Below, piece after piece: positions 13,332 through 13,496 of a stretch of DNA of 13,496 nucleotides. The number at the start of each line of letters is the position of its first letter. Within the stretch, counting starts at the first letter, position 1. The position numbers were made by a program, and so were the translations under genes. Location: positions 1 to 13,496 of the forward strand of contig JAKPQT010000469.1 in assembly GCA_029555885.1 (NCBI GenBank). The letters run 5' to 3'. The DNA comes from Chloroflexota bacterium (lineage in GTDB: Bacteria; Chloroflexota; Anaerolineae; CG2-30-64-16). The notes under the pieces are model-generated. The model searched no databases. It had not been told where the DNA came from and saw nothing but the letters and a program-made list of their open reading frames with translations.

Positions 13332-13496
13332 ATGCACATCATCGATTTACGCAGCGATACGATTACCAAACCCACCCCCGCCATGCGCCGCGCGATGGCC
13401 GAGGCGGAGGTGGGTGACGACGTTCTGGGCGACGACCCCACCGTCATCCGGCTGGAAGAGATGTCCGCCGCACGGCTGGGCAAGGAGGCCGGGCTG
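13332..13496 (+). CDS. ltaE: low-specificity L-threonine aldolase, N-terminal fragment
   Basis: This is the first 55 codons of a gene running off the right edge. AGGGGAGG lies 5 nt before the ATG. The fragment carries the family N-terminus: [19 protein letters not shown] and the [13 protein letters not shown] motif (about residues 26-38), followed by LGKEAGL. L-threonine aldolase is a pyridoxal-phosphate enzyme of fold type I that splits L-threonine or L-allo-threonine into glycine and acetaldehyde. The PLP lysine lies beyond the window. Close relatives in the beta-eliminating lyase family share this N-terminus, but the RSDTxTxPTPAMR pattern is characteristic of the aldolase. Confidence 0.9.
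   Translation, partial: MHIIDLRSDTITKPTPAMRRAMAEAEVGDDVLGDDPTVIRLEEMSAARLGKEAGL

Noticed and set aside
12310..13483. Two long minus-strand frames opposite the nitrilase-like gene and the aldolase start
   Set aside because: Both are low-complexity Arg/Pro/His-rich shadows overlapping genes with clear families and ribosome sites.

Overview
The window is a GC-rich, gene-dense piece of bacterial chromosome. It most likely comes from a member of the Chloroflexota (Anaerolineae-like). This is inferred from protein style rather than a marker gene: Thr/Pro-rich 'TPTPT' linkers, tandem DUF5666-like modules behind a DUF5667-like segment, an ECF sigma factor paired with a membrane protein that lacks a zinc-binding anti-sigma domain, and a secreted protein ending in a short 'LWIPLLLER' tail. 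No rRNA, tRNA, CRISPR array or complete insertion sequence was seen.

Left part (1-4712). The 5' end of a leftward queuine tRNA-ribosyltransferase gene (tgt) is divergent from a six-TM membrane protein gene, and their -35 boxes overlap. A convergent terminator separates the membrane gene from a leftward FmdB-type zinc-ribbon gene, which has its own near-consensus promoter and a hairpin at the start of its transcript. Next comes a leftward formate-tetrahydrofolate ligase gene (fhs) of the longer, eukaryote-like type, followed downstream by a large perfect palindrome. A rightward gene encodes only the two helix-turn-helix domains of an IS630-like transposase. It converges on the next operon across an inverted pair of octanucleotide repeat blocks, and the stop codons of both genes lie inside those blocks.

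Centre (4710-10357). A leftward cluster, probably one transcription unit, reads: CDP-alcohol phosphatidyltransferase, ECF sigma factor, membrane protein with DUF5667/DUF5666-like parts (4-nt overlap with sigma), secreted protein made of about five DUF5666-like repeats, and secreted beta-propeller protein. It looks like an envelope-sensing regulon in which the putative anti-sigma protein's outer domain and the next secreted protein use the same module.

Right part (10384-13496). A small leftward membrane protein diverges from a rightward pair: a tail-anchored protein with exact 15-residue solenoid repeats, then an N-terminally anchored protein with a Pro/Ala linker. These are followed by an alkyltransferase-like protein (Trp in place of the MGMT catalytic Cys), a nitrilase-superfamily protein whose catalytic Cys position is Gly, a 124-bp nested inverted-repeat element, and the start of an L-threonine aldolase gene with an extended -10 promoter.

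Most exciting candidates: the sigma/DUF5666 envelope system, the nitrilase-fold protein without its nucleophile, the octamer-repeat block at the convergent gene ends, and the 15-residue solenoid protein. There is no gene-free stretch longer than 300 bases; the longest gaps are 1789-1993 and 13141-13331, and both hold structured DNA described below.
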